Below, one piece after another: positions 63,326 to 64,000 of a DNA stretch of 64,000 nucleotides. The first letter of the stretch is position 1; each line of letters begins with the position of its first letter. The stretch comes from Pegea sp. RAD2-039. Taxonomy: Eukaryota; Chordata; Thaliacea; Salpida; Salpidae. The position numbers and the translations under genes are program-made. The stretch covers positions 248,001 to 312,000 of the forward strand of contig JAQGEQ010000318.1 in the NCBI GenBank assembly GCA_034620365.1, written 5' to 3'. The notes beneath the pieces are model-generated. The model saw nothing but the letters and a program-made list of their open reading frames with translations. It was not told the origin of the DNA and ran no database searches.

Positions 63326-64000
63326 ATTTTTAGAATAATACAATTCAGCAAGAACTGAATTTGATTTTCAGAATTGTCTTGTAAGAGTTTCTATGAGGCT
63401 ATAAAGTATTCAGGAATTATGCAAAAATGAAAGTCCTATGGTCGTATATGTTTGCAGCTGTAACTTTTTCAAATATTATCAAAGATTTATAGTAAGTAAG
63501 TGCATATGCTGGAAGCATAAAGTCTGAAAGGTGGTAATTACTTCAGTTTTTTTTTTGTCAAAGCTTCGTATTCGAAAGCTGATGAAAGTATTACATTAAG
63601 CAAGTTTAGTTTAATAAGCTCATATCAATGTAAGATTGTTTTTTCTACTGATTAGATGGAATAACAACGAATTGGAGAAAATTTATTTCGGTTGTATATA
63701 AAAATGTGGATTATAAAATTTAGATAGATTCCAACTTTGTCGTCAAAGATACAAAATATTTTTACTTGGTAAAGAGTAATGTTTCCTAACGAACGCTGAA
63801 GTTATCTTTCCAAACTATGGATGAATAAGTTGTTTCAAAAAAAGGTGTAATAGTAAACCATGAAAGAAAATTTTTATTTATTGATCTCGAATTTACTTTT
63901 AATATCATAAACATCTATATAATAGACTTCTATTGTAAATTCAATAAATATATATAATTGAATTTCAATACAGAAAGTATCAATTTCTTTCTATCTACAT
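63326..64000 (+). repeat. Start of upstream block, unit 9
   Basis: Begins a ninth unit; the gene would lie outside the window. It has the 765-bp deletion of units 6 and 7 (junction at about 63637) but no SINE at the site near 63890, so the deletion came before the SINE. Confidence 0.8.

Larger units (their letters stand above)
2981..64000 (+). repeat. Tandem array of BTB-kelch gene units
   Basis: Homology between units starts at TCTAACTTTGTTACTTACCC (2981, also near 18873, 35993 and 63205) and runs to the right edge. Seven units carry genes with ATGs 8160, 7718, 9277, 7848, 7577 and 8712 bp apart. An eighth lacks the gene and a ninth is cut by the window edge. Non-coding parts are highly similar between units, so the duplications are recent or the copies are being homogenised. 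Length differences come from two kinds of 3' flank, a 1.1-kb optional segment, a 765-bp upstream deletion and a SINE. Confidence 0.95.

Overview
This window is eukaryotic DNA, very AT-rich, with GT-AG introns, degraded non-LTR retrotransposon pieces and a tRNA-derived SINE. It is most likely from an invertebrate animal; the phylum cannot be settled from the sequence alone. From about 2981 to the right edge it is one tandem array of roughly 7.6-9.3 kb units. Units 1-7 each carry one 11-exon gene for a BTB-BACK-kelch protein (KLHL type, the family that usually serves as a substrate adaptor for Cullin-3 ubiquitin ligases). The genes start at 6224, 14384, 22102, 31379, 39227, 46804 and 55516, all on the + strand.

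Layout. 1-2980 is a mosaic left flank: a solo LINE-type 3' tail, a 5'-truncated LINE copy with the end of its reverse transcriptase ORF, an inverted kelch exon relic overlapping an LDL-receptor class A remnant, a 34-bp direct repeat, and a second RT fragment. Each complete unit then has (i) an upstream block of 2.5-3.0 kb holding an old RT relic and a TATA-like box about 70 bp before the ATG, (ii) the gene, and (iii) a 3' flank of one of two unrelated kinds, called A and B here. The order is 1A, 2B, 3A, 4B, 5A, 6A, 7A, then an eighth unit whose whole gene is deleted (junction near 61563) followed by B. A ninth upstream block runs off the right edge. Units 6 and 7 share a SINE insertion and an upstream deletion of about 765 bp.

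Gene state. By my splice model, units 1, 2, 3, 6 and 7 are open and code for 596, 578, 602, 595 and 607 residues. Unit 4 has an in-frame TAA in exon 9 and unit 5 an in-frame TAA in exon 11, so both are nonsense alleles or young pseudogenes. Introns and the BTB/BACK exons are nearly identical between units. The loops between kelch strands differ by clustered amino-acid changes and by indels in whole codons, and loop variants are shared in different combinations by different units. This fits a tandem family of ubiquitin-ligase adaptors diversifying its substrate-binding face by selection, codon-repeat slippage and gene conversion. That function is inference; gene family, exon structure, nonsense codons and array layout are read directly.
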